Source: Flavobacteriaceae bacterium (GTDB lineage Bacteria > Bacteroidota > Bacteroidia > Flavobacteriales > Flavobacteriaceae). From it: a stretch of 64,000 bases of DNA. The first letter of the stretch is position 1, and each line of letters opens with the position of its first letter. Below, piece after piece: positions 35,411 through 44,576 of the stretch. Made by a program: the position numbers and the translations under genes. The notes below the pieces were generated by a model that was not told the origin of the DNA, did not search any database, and saw nothing but the letters and a program-made list of their open reading frames with translations. The DNA lies in NCBI GenBank assembly GCA_018402135.1, contig JAGYJF010000003.1, positions 62,001-126,000 on the forward strand. The letters run 5' to 3'.

Positions 35411-37309
35411 ATGAGTGACGAATTAAAACACGAATGTGGCATTGCTCTTATCAGACTTTTAAAACCTTTAGAATTCTACAAACAAAAATACGGTAGTGCA
35501 TTTTACGGTGTTAATAAAATGTATTTAATGATGGAAAAGCAGCATAACCGCGGTCAAGATGGTGCTGGATTTGCAAGCATTAAATTAAATACAAGACCTG
35601 GCGAGCGCTACATTAGTCGCGTGCGCTCTGTAGCGCAACAACCCATTCAAGATGTGTTTTCACAAATTAACCAGCGTATTAGTCAAGAATTTCAAAACCA
35701 TCCTGAGTACCTAAACGACGTAGCTGCGCAAAAACGTTATATTCCGTATATAGGAGAAGTCCTTTTGGGGCATGTGCGTTATGGTACTTTTGGTAAAAAC
35801 AGTGTAGAAAGTGTACACCCTTTTATTAGGCAAAACAATTGGATGCATCGTAATTTAATTGTGGCTGGTAATTTTAATATGACCAATGTAAGTGAATTAT
35901 TCAACAATCTTGTAGATTTAGGACAGCATCCAAAGGAAAAAGCAGATACCATTACCATCATGGAAAAAATAGGGCATTTTTTAGATGATGCTGTTGCTAA
36001 AATTTACAAAGATCTAAAAAATGAAGGTTACGGTAAAAACGAATGTTCGCCCTTAATAGCCAAGCGGCTAAATATTGCAAAAATTCTAAAAAGGTCTTCT
36101 AAAAACTGGGATGGCGGCTATGCCATGGCAGGTTTAATTGGTCATGGCGATTCTTTTGTGCTTCGAGATCCCGCAGGAATTAGGCCTGCATTTTATTATC
36201 AAGATGATGAAATTGTTGTGGTAGCTTCTGAGCGTCCAGTTATTCAAACTGTATTTAACGTTCCTTTCGAAGATGTTCACGAATTACCTCCCGGACATGC
36301 AATTATTACCAAAAAATCTGGTAAGACAAAAATTCATCAAGTCCTCAAACCATTAGAACGCAAAGCTTGTTCGTTTGAACGCATCTATTTTTCCCGTGGA
36401 AGTGATGCTGAAATTTATCAAGAACGTAAAAAATTAGGAAGCCTTTTAATGCCCAAAGTGCTTGAAGCCATTAATGACGACACAAAAAATACGGTGTTTT
36501 CATATATACCGAATACGGCTGAAACATCCTTTTATGGTATGATAGAATCGGTTGAGGATTTTCTGAATGCCCAAAAAACAAAAGCAATACTTAAAGGAAA
36601 ACGTGCCCTTTCTGAAGAAAAAGTAACCTCTATTTTAAGCGAAAGACCTCGTATCGAAAAAATTGCCATTAAGGATGCTAAACTTCGCACCTTTATAACG
36701 GAAGATAGCAGTCGTGATGATTTAGTTGCCCACGTTTATGATGTCACCTACGGTGTTATCAAACCAACCGATAATTTGGTAATTATTGATGATAGTATTG
36801 TAAGAGGCACTACACTTAAAAAAAGTATTATCAAAATGCTGGATAGGCTGCATCCTAAAAAAATAGTGGTGGTATCGTCTGCCCCGCAAATTAGATATCC
36901 TGATTGTTATGGCATAGATATGGCCAATCTCGACAGCTTAATTGCCTTTAGAGCCATGCTTGAACTTCTTAAAGAAAAGGACAAATATCAACTTATAGAC
37001 GAAGTTTATCACAAGTGCAAAGCTCAAACCGAACTCGAAGATAGTGTTGTCAAAAACTTCGTAAAAGATTTATACAGTGAATTTTCTGACGAAGAAATTT
37101 CTGATAAAATATCAGAACTTATATGCGATGATGATATAAAAGCTGAAGTAAAAACCATATTTCAATCGGTTGAAAATTTACATTTAGCTTGTCCGAATAA
37201 CCTAGGCGATTGGTATTTTACTGGTAATTATCCAACGGTTGGAGGAAACCGAGTAGTAAACAAAGCGTTTATTAATTTTTATGAAGGAAACAAAGAACGA
37301 GCTTACTAG
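35411..37309 (+). CDS. Large PurF-like amidophosphoribosyltransferase (class II glutamine amidotransferase)
   Basis: A 632-residue protein with an N-terminal class II glutaminase domain whose nucleophile Cys9 (HECGIA) follows an eight-residue leader that could be removed, as in Bacillus PurF. NRGQDGAGFAS and HVRYGTFGK are glutaminase motifs. The C-terminal half is a type I phosphoribosyltransferase with the PRPP loop VIIDDSIVRGTT. It is over 120 residues longer than usual PurF (about 470-510), with extra segments in both halves. It could be the main PurF or a paralogue of it. Confidence 0.85.
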   Translation: MSDELKHECGIALIRLLKPLEFYKQKYGSAFYGVNKMYLMMEKQHNRGQDGAGFASIKLNTRPGERYISRVRSVAQQPIQDVFSQINQRISQEFQNHPEYLNDVAAQKRYIPYIGEVLLGHVRYGTFGKNSVESVHPFIRQNNWMHRNLIVAGNFNMTNVSELFNNLVDLGQHPKEKADTITIMEKIGHFLDDAVAKIYKDLKNEGYGKNECSPLIAKRLNIAKILKRSSKNWDGGYAMAGLIGHGDSFVLRDPAGIRPAFYYQDDEIVVVASERPVIQTVFNVPFEDVHELPPGHAIITKKSGKTKIHQVLKPLERKACSFERIYFSRGSDAEIYQERKKLGSLLMPKVLEAINDDTKNTVFSYIPNTAETSFYGMIESVEDFLNAQKTKAILKGKRALSEEKVTSILSERPRIEKIAIKDAKLRTFITEDSSRDDLVAHVYDVTYGVIKPTDNLVIIDDSIVRGTTLKKSIIKMLDRLHPKKIVVVSSAPQIRYPDCYGIDMANLDSLIAFRAMLELLKEKDKYQLIDEVYHKCKAQTELEDSVVKNFVKDLYSEFSDEEISDKISELICDDDIKAEVKTIFQSVENLHLACPNNLGDWYFTGNYPTVGGNRVVNKAFINFYEGNKERAY

Positions 37310-37409
37310 CTAAAATACTTAAATCGCGTACTTTATCCGAAAAAATGTGTGTTTTAACTTAAAAAAATGCATTTCGTCTAATATTTAATACTTCTTCTTA
37401 AATTAAAAT
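37310..37409. other. Intergenic DNA after the PurF-like gene
   Basis: AT-rich, no coding sequence and no convincing terminator directly after the PurF-like stop. The first putative small RNA promoter begins at 37410, so the purF-like transcript could run into it. Confidence 0.5.
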
Positions 37410-37417
37410 TACTTTAG
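37410..37417 (+). promoter_or_regulatory. Putative -7 element of small RNA copy 1
   Basis: TACTTTAG, one base from TAnnTTTG. It ends exactly three bases before the conserved CACCATAAC start of copy 1, the same distance as in copy 2. Confidence 0.4.
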
Positions 37418-37419
37418 TA

Positions 37420-37494
37420 TCACCATAACATAAGTAGGTTAAGTTCATGGTAGATTTGGGGCAAAAAAAGGTGAACACTCGTTCACCTTTTTTT
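37420..37494 (+). ncRNA. Putative small RNA, copy 1, with its own terminator
   Basis: About 75 bases repeated almost exactly at 37644-37716. The 5' part can form a stem of ACCAT with ATGGT around a conserved loop containing AAGTAGGTTAAG; the stem carries one A-C mismatch. A linker GATTTGGGGC leads to an intrinsic terminator (AGGTGAAC/GTTCACCT, loop ACTC, seven T). No open reading frame of note. Identity as an RNA is inferred from promoter, conserved stem-loop and terminator; I do not match it to a known family. Confidence 0.6.
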
Positions 37495-37633
37495 ATTAAA
37501 GCCCATTTGAAGATAAGTCCAAAGAATCCTGTTGATAATTTACCAATTAACCCTTTATTTTAACCTTTTCCCCTTTTGGACTAATTTCTAAGCCGTTCAT
37601 CCAAAATATTTAAGCATTAAAAAATACTCAACC
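37495..37633. other. Spacer between the two small RNA copies
   Basis: About 140 bases without a gene. It shares no obvious similarity with the sequence before copy 1, so the duplicated block is confined to the RNA itself and not to a larger segment. Confidence 0.5.
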
Positions 37634-37641
37634 TATATTTG
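37634..37641 (+). promoter_or_regulatory. Putative -7 element of small RNA copy 2
   Basis: TATATTTG, an exact TAnnTTTG match, three bases before the conserved start of copy 2. Confidence 0.5.
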
Positions 37642-37643
37642 AC

Positions 37644-37716
37644 TCACCATAACATAAGTAGGTTAAGTTTATGGTAGATTTGGGGCAAAAAAGGTGAACA
37701 CTCGTTCACCTTTTTT
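37644..37716 (+). ncRNA. Putative small RNA, copy 2, with its own terminator
   Basis: Nearly identical to copy 1. Here the stem is perfect: ACCATAA (37646-37652) pairs with TTATGGT; copy 1 has C for one T. The other differences are one A and one T fewer in the homopolymer runs flanking the terminator and one base after it. The terminator AGGTGAAC-ACTC-GTTCACCT with six T is intact. The better promoter match suggests this copy may be the more active. Confidence 0.62.
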
Positions 37717-37727
37717 CATTTAAAATA

Positions 37728-37741
37728 CCTGCGAAAGCAGG
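37728..37741. repeat. Small palindrome CCTGC-GAAA-GCAGG
   Basis: Five-base arms with a GAAA tetraloop, followed by AATCTC. It resembles short dispersed palindromes (CCTGCnnnnGCAGGAAT type) that I recall from other Flavobacteriaceae; that comparison is from memory. The rest to 37791 shows nothing. Confidence 0.45.
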
Positions 37742-37791
37742 AATCTCTTAACAACATAGCAGAACCCATTATTTGCAATACATGATGGCAT

Positions 37792-37820
37792 AAAAAAAGC
37801 GAACCAAAAAAGTCCGCTTT
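37792..37820 (-). terminator. Intrinsic terminator of the superoxide dismutase gene
   Basis: On the minus strand AAAGCGGAC pairs with GGTTCGCTTT (one G-U pair) around a T-rich loop, followed by a run of T. It lies 24 bases after the stop. Confidence 0.75.
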
Positions 37821-37843
37821 TACAATTTTAAATTACAGTTAAA

Positions 37844-38452
37844 CTATTTAGCCGCATCGTAACGTCTTTCAACCTCATTCCAGTTAATCACATTAAAAAA
37901 TGCTTCAATGTAATCTGGCCTTCTGTTTTGATAGTTTAAGTAGTATGCATGTTCCCAAACATCTAATCCAAGAATAGGAATTCCACCACAACCAACACCA
38001 GGCATTAATGGGTTATCTTGATTTGGTGATGAACACACCTCAACTTTTCCGCCTTTGTGCACGCATAACCAAGCCCAACCTGAACCAAACTGAGTAGCTG
38101 CTGCTTTTGAAAATTTACTTTTAAAATCATCAAATGAGCTGTAAGCAGCTTCAATTGCATCTTTAAGTTCGCCAGACAATCTGCCTTTTCCTTCAGGATT
38201 CATAATTTCCCAGAATAGAGAATGATTGTAAAATCCGCCGCCATTATTTCTAACAGCACTGTTTGACATATCTAAATTGGTCAAAATATCTTCAATAGAT
38301 TTTCCTTCAAGATTGGTTCCAGAAATAGCATTATTCAAATTATTAGTATAACCTGCATGATGCTTAGAATGGTGTATTTCCATCGTGCGCGCATCAATAT
38401 GTGGTTCTAATGCGTCGTATGCATATTTTAATTTTGGTAATTCAAATGACAT
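37844..38452 (-). CDS. sodA: Superoxide dismutase, Fe/Mn family (probably Mn-preferring)
   Basis: Converts superoxide to hydrogen peroxide and oxygen; no signal peptide, so cytosolic. The 202 residues contain the metal ligands His27 ([12 protein letters not shown]), the His of [11 protein letters not shown], and the Asp and His of [11 protein letters not shown]. The active-site Gln comes from [10 protein letters not shown], the position used in Mn enzymes, and [11 protein letters not shown] is the Mn-type form, so manganese is likelier than iron. It stands alone with its own promoter and terminator. Confidence 0.94.
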   Translation of the reverse strand: MSFELPKLKYAYDALEPHIDARTMEIHHSKHHAGYTNNLNNAISGTNLEGKSIEDILTNLDMSNSAVRNNGGGFYNHSLFWEIMNPEGKGRLSGELKDAIEAAYSSFDDFKSKFSKAAATQFGSGWAWLCVHKGGKVEVCSSPNQDNPLMPGVGCGGIPILGLDVWEHAYYLNYQNRRPDYIEAFFNVINWNEVERRYDAAK

Positions 38453-38488
38453 AATTTTATTGTTTTTTAATTAATATTCGATAAGTTA

Positions 38489-38496
38489 CAAATTTA
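38489..38496 (-). promoter_or_regulatory. Putative -7 element of sodA
   Basis: The minus strand reads TAAATTTG, an exact TAnnTTTG match, 37 bases before the start codon. Confidence 0.45.
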
Positions 38497-38573
38497 GTCA
38501 ATACCAATGGCAATTAAAAATAATAAATAGTTATCAAATCATTGATTGTTTTTATATTGTAACAAAAAAATAC

Positions 38574-41500
38574 ATGCATCAAAAGTCTGAGTTTTATATC
38601 TACAATGCTTCAGCTGGAAGTGGTAAAACCTTCACTTTGGTTAAGCACTATTTAAAATTATTATTTCAATCACAAAAACCGCTTCCATTTAAACATATTT
38701 TAGCGCTTACCTTCACCAATAAGGCGGTTGGGGAAATGAAAGAACGAATTTTTAAACATCTTATAGAATTTGCAGATTCAGAAATATTAAAAGCGCCTAA
38801 TGATATGGGTACCGTGTTGTGCGATGAACTCAATATGTCCATAGAGTCACTTCACACAAAATCAAAATTACTATTGCAACAAATTATCCATAACTATACG
38901 GCTTTTGAAGTATCAACCATAGACAAATTTAACCATAGAATTATCAGGACTTTTGCACATGATTTAAAATTGTCGGTGAATTTTGAGGTTGAATTAGATC
39001 AAAAATCCATGCTTATTGAAGCTGTTGATAGTCTTATTGCAAAAGCTGGCGATAACGATTTACTCACAAAAACATTGGTGAATTTTGCACTTGAAAAGGC
39101 TGATGAAGACAAAAGCTACGACGTTTCTCTAGACTTTTATCGCATTGCAGAGTTACTTACTACAGAAAATGACATTCCGTACATTAAGCATATTGAGGAT
39201 AAAACACTCATAGATTTTGGCGCTTTAAAAACCCAACTTATTCAACAAAAGAAATCCTTAGAAAAATCGATTGTGGCTGTTGCCGATTCCTTTTTTGCTT
39301 TAATTGAAAACAACAATATTCCCATTAATAGTTTTACAAGAGGCAGTATTCCGAAATACTTCGAAAAAATATCGAAAAGCGACTTTCCTGTTAGCTTTGA
39401 TACTCAATGGCAAACCAAAATCGCGACCGATGCCTTGTATCCACAAAAAACAGATAACAATATCAAGTCTGTTCTTGGCGGCCTTCAGCCTACAATTGCA
39501 CAGTTGTTTAACGATTCCAAAGAAAAAATTATAGTTCATAAATTTTTAAATGCGATTTACAAAAATATTACGCCACTATCGGTTCTAAATGCCATAAACA
39601 GTGAGCTTAATTGCCTAAAAGAAGTTCAAAATAAAATGCTGATTTCTGAATTTAACGGCATTATTCATAACGAAGTAAAAAACCAACCAACACCCTATAT
39701 ATACGAACGTTTAGGCGAAAAGTTCCTGCATTATTGTATTGATGAATTTCAAGATACCTCGGTGCTGCAATGGGAAAATTTAATCCCATTAATAGACAAT
39801 GCATTATCGCAAGAAAAAACTGGAGAAAAGGGATCGCTTCTTTTGGTAGGCGATGCAAAACAAGCTATTTACCGGTGGCGCGGCGGCAAGGCTGAACAGT
39901 TTATTGACTTGTATAACAAAAGCATAAATCCATTTCAATTGTCTGTTAATGTTGAGCAACTTCCCATAAATTATCGAAGTCATAAAACCATAGTTGATTT
40001 TAATAATTCCTTTTTTAAAGGTCTTTCTGAAACTGCTTTGGCCCATCCCGTATATGCAAAACTATATCAGAATTCCTATCAAAAAAGTCATTCGGATAAT
40101 GATGGTTATGTAGAAATTTCATTCATAGATCCTGCTACTGATGAAGACGGAAATGAAATGTACGTGCAACAAACCTATGCTAAAATTCAAGATTGTATTG
40201 ATAGAAAACATCGCTTGTCTGACATTTGTGTTTTAGTGAGAAAAAATAAAGAAGCTGTCATGGTTTCGGAATATTTAAACCTGCAAGGCATTCCCGTGGT
40301 GTCATCAGAAAGCTTATTATTAAAAAACTCCCCAGAAGTTTGCTTCGTGATTAACTTTATAACCCAGATAACTAATCCAGATAATTATGAAGCCAAAATT
40401 GAGGTATTAGAATATCTTGCAAATACTTTAAAAATGGGTGATCCACATCCATTTTATAAATTATTTCTATCAAAATCACAGGAAGCATTTATGAAAGGTT
40501 TAAGTGACTTCGGTTTTCACATTAACAGTGCCGATTTTATATATCTTCCACTTTACGAATTAGTTGAGCTATTGATTAAAACATTCAAATTAATAAAAGG
40601 CTCTAATGCTTACTTACAGTTTCTGCTAGATGAAATTTTAACTTTTTCGCAGAAGCAAAATGCTCATATGTCGAAATTTTTAGAATATTTTGAAGCCAAA
40701 AAAGACATACTCTCAATTGCGTCACCCGAAGGTCAAGAAGCTGTTAAGGTCATGACCGTTCATAAAGCTAAGGGTTTAGAATTTGAAATTGTGATTTATC
40801 CATTTGCCGACAACGATGTTCATAAAACCATGGGCGAAAAAGTTTGGTTTCCCATAAAGACTGACGATTTTAATGGTTTTGACTATGCTTATCTGAACTT
40901 AAATTCAGAATTAAAAGACTTTGGTGACATTGGTGAAATTTTATACAATCAGCATCGAGATCAACAGGCTTTGGATGGCCTTAATGTTCTTTATGTAGCT
41001 TTAACTCGTGCTGTTGGGGAATTATATGTCATTTCAAAATTAAAAAAAGGCGCTGCCAATTATGCCGGTTATTTTATGGGTTATTTGGAATCTGAAGGTT
41101 TATGGCAAGAGGGTAAATTAAGCTATTCGTTTGGAGCACATCCCTGCCCGAAAAATCAGAAGAAATCTACAACCACTAATCTACAACCAGAATTCATAAG
41201 TACTAGCCGGAACGAACTTAATCTAAGTATTGTTGATAATGCTTCATTTTTGTGGGATACCAACATTAAAAATGCGATTGAAAAGGGAAATCTAATTCAC
41301 GAATTAATGTCCAAAATTAAAACCTCGGAAGATATTGAGACGGTTTTAGAAGCATTTGAAAGCTCTGGTTCAATCGAACCTAGCCAACTTGAAGTTTTAA
41401 AGCAAACCATAGATTCTATAGTTTTTCACCAACAGTTACATCACTATTTTCATGTTAATAACATTATATACAACGAAAAGGAAATAATTACGGCAGACGC

Positions 41501-41699
41501 TAAAATATTAAGACCGGATAGAATCGTCATTTTACCCAATAACGAAGCCATTCTTATAGATTACAAAACAGGAAGCAAAAGCGATAAGCATAAAAATCAA
41601 TTAAATGATTACAGCTTGGCACTAAAAGATATAGGAATAGCAATCACATCAAAACTATTAATTTATGTGAACGAGAAAGTTGAGGTAATTGAGTTTTAA
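38574..41699 (+). CDS. AddA-like UvrD/RecB helicase-nuclease
   Basis: A 1041-residue protein that would unwind and resect double-strand breaks with its partner nuclease. Walker A is ASAGSGKT (12-19), then ALTFTNKAVGEM, DEFQDTS, LLLVGDAKQAIYRWRGG, VMTVHKAKGLEFEIVIYP and VALTRAVGELYV cover superfamily 1 motifs. The C terminus (about 900-1041) is a PD-(D/E)xK nuclease with NLIHELM and ILIDYKTGSK. The predicted AddB-like partner is 2.9 kb downstream, separated by kbl and ompA, so they are not an operon here. Confidence 0.9.
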   Translation: MHQKSEFYIYNASAGSGKTFTLVKHYLKLLFQSQKPLPFKHILALTFTNKAVGEMKERIFKHLIEFADSEILKAPNDMGTVLCDELNMSIESLHTKSKLLLQQIIHNYTAFEVSTIDKFNHRIIRTFAHDLKLSVNFEVELDQKSMLIEAVDSLIAKAGDNDLLTKTLVNFALEKADEDKSYDVSLDFYRIAELLTTENDIPYIKHIEDKTLIDFGALKTQLIQQKKSLEKSIVAVADSFFALIENNNIPINSFTRGSIPKYFEKISKSDFPVSFDTQWQTKIATDALYPQKTDNNIKSVLGGLQPTIAQLFNDSKEKIIVHKFLNAIYKNITPLSVLNAINSELNCLKEVQNKMLISEFNGIIHNEVKNQPTPYIYERLGEKFLHYCIDEFQDTSVLQWENLIPLIDNALSQEKTGEKGSLLLVGDAKQAIYRWRGGKAEQFIDLYNKSINPFQLSVNVEQLPINYRSHKTIVDFNNSFFKGLSETALAHPVYAKLYQNSYQKSHSDNDGYVEISFIDPATDEDGNEMYVQQTYAKIQDCIDRKHRLSDICVLVRKNKEAVMVSEYLNLQGIPVVSSESLLLKNSPEVCFVINFITQITNPDNYEAKIEVLEYLANTLKMGDPHPFYKLFLSKSQEAFMKGLSDFGFHINSADFIYLPLYELVELLIKTFKLIKGSNAYLQFLLDEILTFSQKQNAHMSKFLEYFEAKKDILSIASPEGQEAVKVMTVHKAKGLEFEIVIYPFADNDVHKTMGEKVWFPIKTDDFNGFDYAYLNLNSELKDFGDIGEILYNQHRDQQALDGLNVLYVALTRAVGELYVISKLKKGAANYAGYFMGYLESEGLWQEGKLSYSFGAHPCPKNQKKSTTTNLQPEFISTSRNELNLSIVDNASFLWDTNIKNAIEKGNLIHELMSKIKTSEDIETVLEAFESSGSIEPSQLEVLKQTIDSIVFHQQLHHYFHVNNIIYNEKEIITADAKILRPDRIVILPNNEAILIDYKTGSKSDKHKNQLNDYSLALKDIGIAITSKLLIYVNEKVEVIEF

Positions 41700-41745
41700 A
41701 TTATAATAAAGCGCTAAGCCTTGTAAAGGTTTTATGTAGTATTAT

Positions 41746-41753
41746 TATCTTTG
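41746..41753 (+). promoter_or_regulatory. Putative -7 element of kbl
   Basis: TATCTTTG, an exact TAnnTTTG match; a TTG at 41721-41723 lies 22 bases upstream. The start codon is at 41794. Confidence 0.5.
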
Positions 41754-41793
41754 TAATCTATTTTAAATCCCTAAAATAATTTAATAAATCCAT

Positions 41794-42987
41794 ATGTACG
41801 GAAGCCTAAAACAACATTTACAAGACGAATTAGAAACCATCAAAAATGATGGTTTATACAAACAAGAACGCATTATTACTTCGGCACAAGGTGCTGAAAT
41901 AACTTTAAGCACAGGTCAGACAGTGCTTAATTTTTGTTCTAATAATTACCTTGGTTTATCTTCTCATCCTGAAGTTATACAAGCGGCAAAAGACGTTATG
42001 GATACCCATGGTTTTGGGATGTCATCGGTACGATTTATCTGTGGTACGCAAGACATTCATAAAACTTTGGAACAAAAAATAGCCGAATTTTATGGCACAG
42101 AAGATACCATTTTATACGCAGCGGCATTTGATGCCAATGGCGGTGTTTTTGAACCGCTTTTAGGTCCAGAAGATGCTATTATTTCAGACTCCTTAAATCA
42201 CGCATCGATTATTGATGGCGTAAGGTTGTGTAAAGCTGCCAGGTTTCGTTATAAAAACAGCGACATGGCAGATTTGGAAGCCCAACTAATTGCAGCCAAC
42301 GCGAGCAATGCAAGATTTAAAATAATAGTTACGGATGGTGTGTTCTCGATGGATGGTTTGGTGGCTCCTTTAGATAAAATATGCGATTTAGCAGATAAGT
42401 ATGGTGCTTTGGTAATGATTGACGAATGTCATGCAACTGGATTTATAGGCAAAACAGGCCGAGGCACACTTGAAGAAAAGGGTGTTATGAATCGGGTAGA
42501 TATAATAACTGGTACACTAGGCAAAGCTATGGGAGGAGCTATGGGTGGCTACACAACGGCTAAAAGAGAAATTATTGAAATATTACGACAACGTTCAAGA
42601 CCATATTTGTTTTCAAATTCTCTAGCACCCGCAATTGTAGGCGCTTCTATAAAGGTGTTCGAGATGCTTGCTGAAAATACTGAATTAAGAGACCAATTGG
42701 AGTGGAACACTAATTACTTTAAAAAAAGATTAAAGTCGGCCGGTTTCGACATTATAGATGGAGATTCTGCTATTGTTCCAGTGATGCTTTACGATGCTAA
42801 ACTTTCACAAACCATGGCCAATATGTTGTTAAATGAAGGTATTTACGTGATAGGCTTCTTTTTTCCTGTAGTTCCAAAGGATAAAGCTAGAATACGTGTT
42901 CAACTTTCTGCCGCACATACAAAAGACCACTTAGACAAGGCAATAAGTGCGTTTATTAAGGTGGGAAAGGCACTGGAAATTATATAA
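41794..42987 (+). CDS. kbl: Glycine C-acetyltransferase (2-amino-3-ketobutyrate CoA ligase)
   Basis: PLP enzyme joining glycine and acetyl-CoA to 2-amino-3-ketobutyrate, or the reverse during threonine breakdown. The 397 residues match E. coli Kbl in length and motifs: [52 protein letters not shown] and the PLP Lys in [14 protein letters not shown]. The partner threonine dehydrogenase is not in this window. It has its own promoter and terminator, isolated between addA-like and ompA genes. Confidence 0.94.
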   Translation: MYGSLKQHLQDELETIKNDGLYKQERIITSAQGAEITLSTGQTVLNFCSNNYLGLSSHPEVIQAAKDVMDTHGFGMSSVRFICGTQDIHKTLEQKIAEFYGTEDTILYAAAFDANGGVFEPLLGPEDAIISDSLNHASIIDGVRLCKAARFRYKNSDMADLEAQLIAANASNARFKIIVTDGVFSMDGLVAPLDKICDLADKYGALVMIDECHATGFIGKTGRGTLEEKGVMNRVDIITGTLGKAMGGAMGGYTTAKREIIEILRQRSRPYLFSNSLAPAIVGASIKVFEMLAENTELRDQLEWNTNYFKKRLKSAGFDIIDGDSAIVPVMLYDAKLSQTMANMLLNEGIYVIGFFFPVVPKDKARIRVQLSAAHTKDHLDKAISAFIKVGKALEII

Positions 42988-43020
42988 AAACACTACAAAC
43001 TCCTTATTTTGTAGTGTTTA
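42988..43020 (+). terminator. Intrinsic terminator after kbl
   Basis: Perfect 12-base arms AAACACTACAAA (42988-42999) and TTTGTAGTGTTT (43008-43019) with an eight-base loop. The left arm starts at the first base after the stop codon. Confidence 0.8.
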
Positions 43021-43043
43021 TTCAATATTTTTATATATTTGTC

Positions 43044-43074
43044 TTTGTTAATATATTTTAACATCTTACTTTTG
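43044..43074 (+). promoter_or_regulatory. Strong putative promoter of the ompA-type gene
   Basis: TTTG (43044-43047), a 19-base spacer, and an exact TACTTTTG (43067-43074): a full match to the Bacteroidetes vegetative consensus. It suggests high expression, fitting a major envelope protein. Confidence 0.65.
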
Positions 43075-43104
43075 CTTACAATTAACACTTAAAAATTAAA
43101 TTAT

Positions 43105-44502
43105 TTGAATATGAAACATCTTAGCAAATTATTGTTCGCTATGTTATTTTTATTGAGCTTCAGCATAGCTAATGCTCAGGATAAAAACAACCCATGGGCT
43201 TTCGCAATTGGAACTAATGCCGTTGACCCTTATCCTGTTGGAGAACCTACTCCACAAGGAGCTTTTTTTGATGAATATTTCAACTTCAACGATCACTGGA
43301 ACGTGTTACCAGCGCCGTCGTTTTTATCTGTTAGCCGTTATGTTGGTGATGGATTTACTTTCACTGCGGCTGGTTCATTTAATACTATCAGTAAATTTGG
43401 AGATGTTATTAATCCGATAAATGGTGAAGAGTCGGTTAATGTAGTTGATGATTTATCTTATTTTGGAATAGATGGGATGGTTTCATATAGCTTCATGGAA
43501 TTAATCAAATCAAACACATTTGAGCCTTACTTAGGTGTTGGAGGTGGATATTCTTGGTTAGATGAAATCGGTGCTGGTACTTTAAATGGCTCCGTTGGTG
43601 TTAAATTTTGGTTTAATGAATTTGTAGGATTGAATTTACAGTCAACATATAAGCATGTTTTTGAAGATTATTTACCAAAACATTTTCAACACTCAGCTAG
43701 TATTATATTTAAATTCGGTGGTAAAGACACCGATGGTGATGGTATTTACGACCATGAAGATGCTTGCCCAGAAGTGCCTGGTTTAGCTCAATTCAATGGT
43801 TGTCCTGATTCGGATGGTGATGGAATTACAGATGCTGAGGATGCATGTCCATATGAAGCAGGATTAGCTGAATTTAATGGTTGTCCTGATACTGACGGTG
43901 ATGGTGTTCCAGATAAAGATGATAAATGTCCAACTGAAGCTGGTCTAAAATCTTTAGATGGTTGTCCTGATGCTGATGGTGATGGTATTGCTGATGGCGA
44001 TGACAACTGTCCAAACGAAGCTGGTCCAAAAGAAAACAATGGTTGTCCTTGGCCAGATAGAGATGGAGATGGTGTGCTTGATAAAGATGATCAATGTCCT
44101 GACGATGCTGGACCTGCATCTAATAATGGTTGCCCAGAAGTAACTGAAGAGGTTAAGAAAACACTTAATGAGTACGCAAAAACAATTCTTTTCGATACCG
44201 GAAAATCTTCCATCCAAAAAGAATCTGAAAAAGTACTTAATGACATTGTTGCAATTATAAATGAATACCCAACTGCTAAATTTAGAATTGAAGGACACAC
44301 TGATAGTGTTGGTAGTGAGGCTAATAATCTTAAATTGTCTAAAGAAAGAGCTGCTTCAGTTATGCAATACTTAATTGAAAACGGTGTTGGCTCAAGTAGA
44401 TTGAGTTCTGAAGGATTTGGAGAAGGTAAGCCAATAGCTTCTAATAACACTAAAACAGGAAGATCTGTTAACAGACGTGTTGAAATTAATTTAATGAACT
44501 AA
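43105..44502 (+). CDS. OmpA family outer-membrane protein with thrombospondin type 3 repeats
   Basis: A 465-residue envelope protein. After a signal peptide (IANAQ, near residue 25) comes an eight-strand-type barrel (about 30-205), then about five thrombospondin type 3 calcium-binding repeats (about 210-350; [15 protein letters not shown] and similar, each ending NGCPD or related), and a C-terminal OmpA peptidoglycan-binding domain (355-465; [21 protein letters not shown]). It is like the abundant OmpA/P60 proteins of Bacteroidetes that link outer membrane and cell wall. The repeats produce long antisense shadow frames that are not genes. Confidence 0.94.
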   Translation: MNMKHLSKLLFAMLFLLSFSIANAQDKNNPWAFAIGTNAVDPYPVGEPTPQGAFFDEYFNFNDHWNVLPAPSFLSVSRYVGDGFTFTAAGSFNTISKFGDVINPINGEESVNVVDDLSYFGIDGMVSYSFMELIKSNTFEPYLGVGGGYSWLDEIGAGTLNGSVGVKFWFNEFVGLNLQSTYKHVFEDYLPKHFQHSASIIFKFGGKDTDGDGIYDHEDACPEVPGLAQFNGCPDSDGDGITDAEDACPYEAGLAEFNGCPDTDGDGVPDKDDKCPTEAGLKSLDGCPDADGDGIADGDDNCPNEAGPKENNGCPWPDRDGDGVLDKDDQCPDDAGPASNNGCPEVTEEVKKTLNEYAKTILFDTGKSSIQKESEKVLNDIVAIINEYPTAKFRIEGHTDSVGSEANNLKLSKERAASVMQYLIENGVGSSRLSSEGFGEGKPIASNNTKTGRSVNRRVEINLMN

Positions 44503-44534
44503 TAACAATTTAAATTATTAGTAAATAATAAATA

Positions 44535-44565
44535 AAAAAACGCTCCGATTGTCGGAGCGTTTTTT
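44535..44565 (+). terminator. Intrinsic terminator after the ompA-type gene
   Basis: Fourteen-base arms AAAAAACGCTCCGA and TCGGAGCGTTTTTT around a TTG loop. The next start codon follows only eleven bases later. Confidence 0.9.
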
Positions 44566-44576
44566 ATTTTTATACA

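Noticed and set aside
37420-37716. The two 75-base repeats as attachment sites or remains of a mobile element
   Set aside because: No integrase, tRNA or gene lies between them, and each copy has a complete promoter-stem-terminator layout, which fits RNA genes better.
43740-44140. A CRISPR-like array
   Set aside because: The repeats are in-frame coding repeats for calcium-binding loops, with no palindromic repeat-spacer pattern.
43788-44450. Several long antisense and alternative frames in the ompA-type gene
   Set aside because: They arise from the periodic GATGGTGATGG-rich thrombospondin repeats; the plus-strand gene has a signal peptide, complete domains, promoter and terminator.
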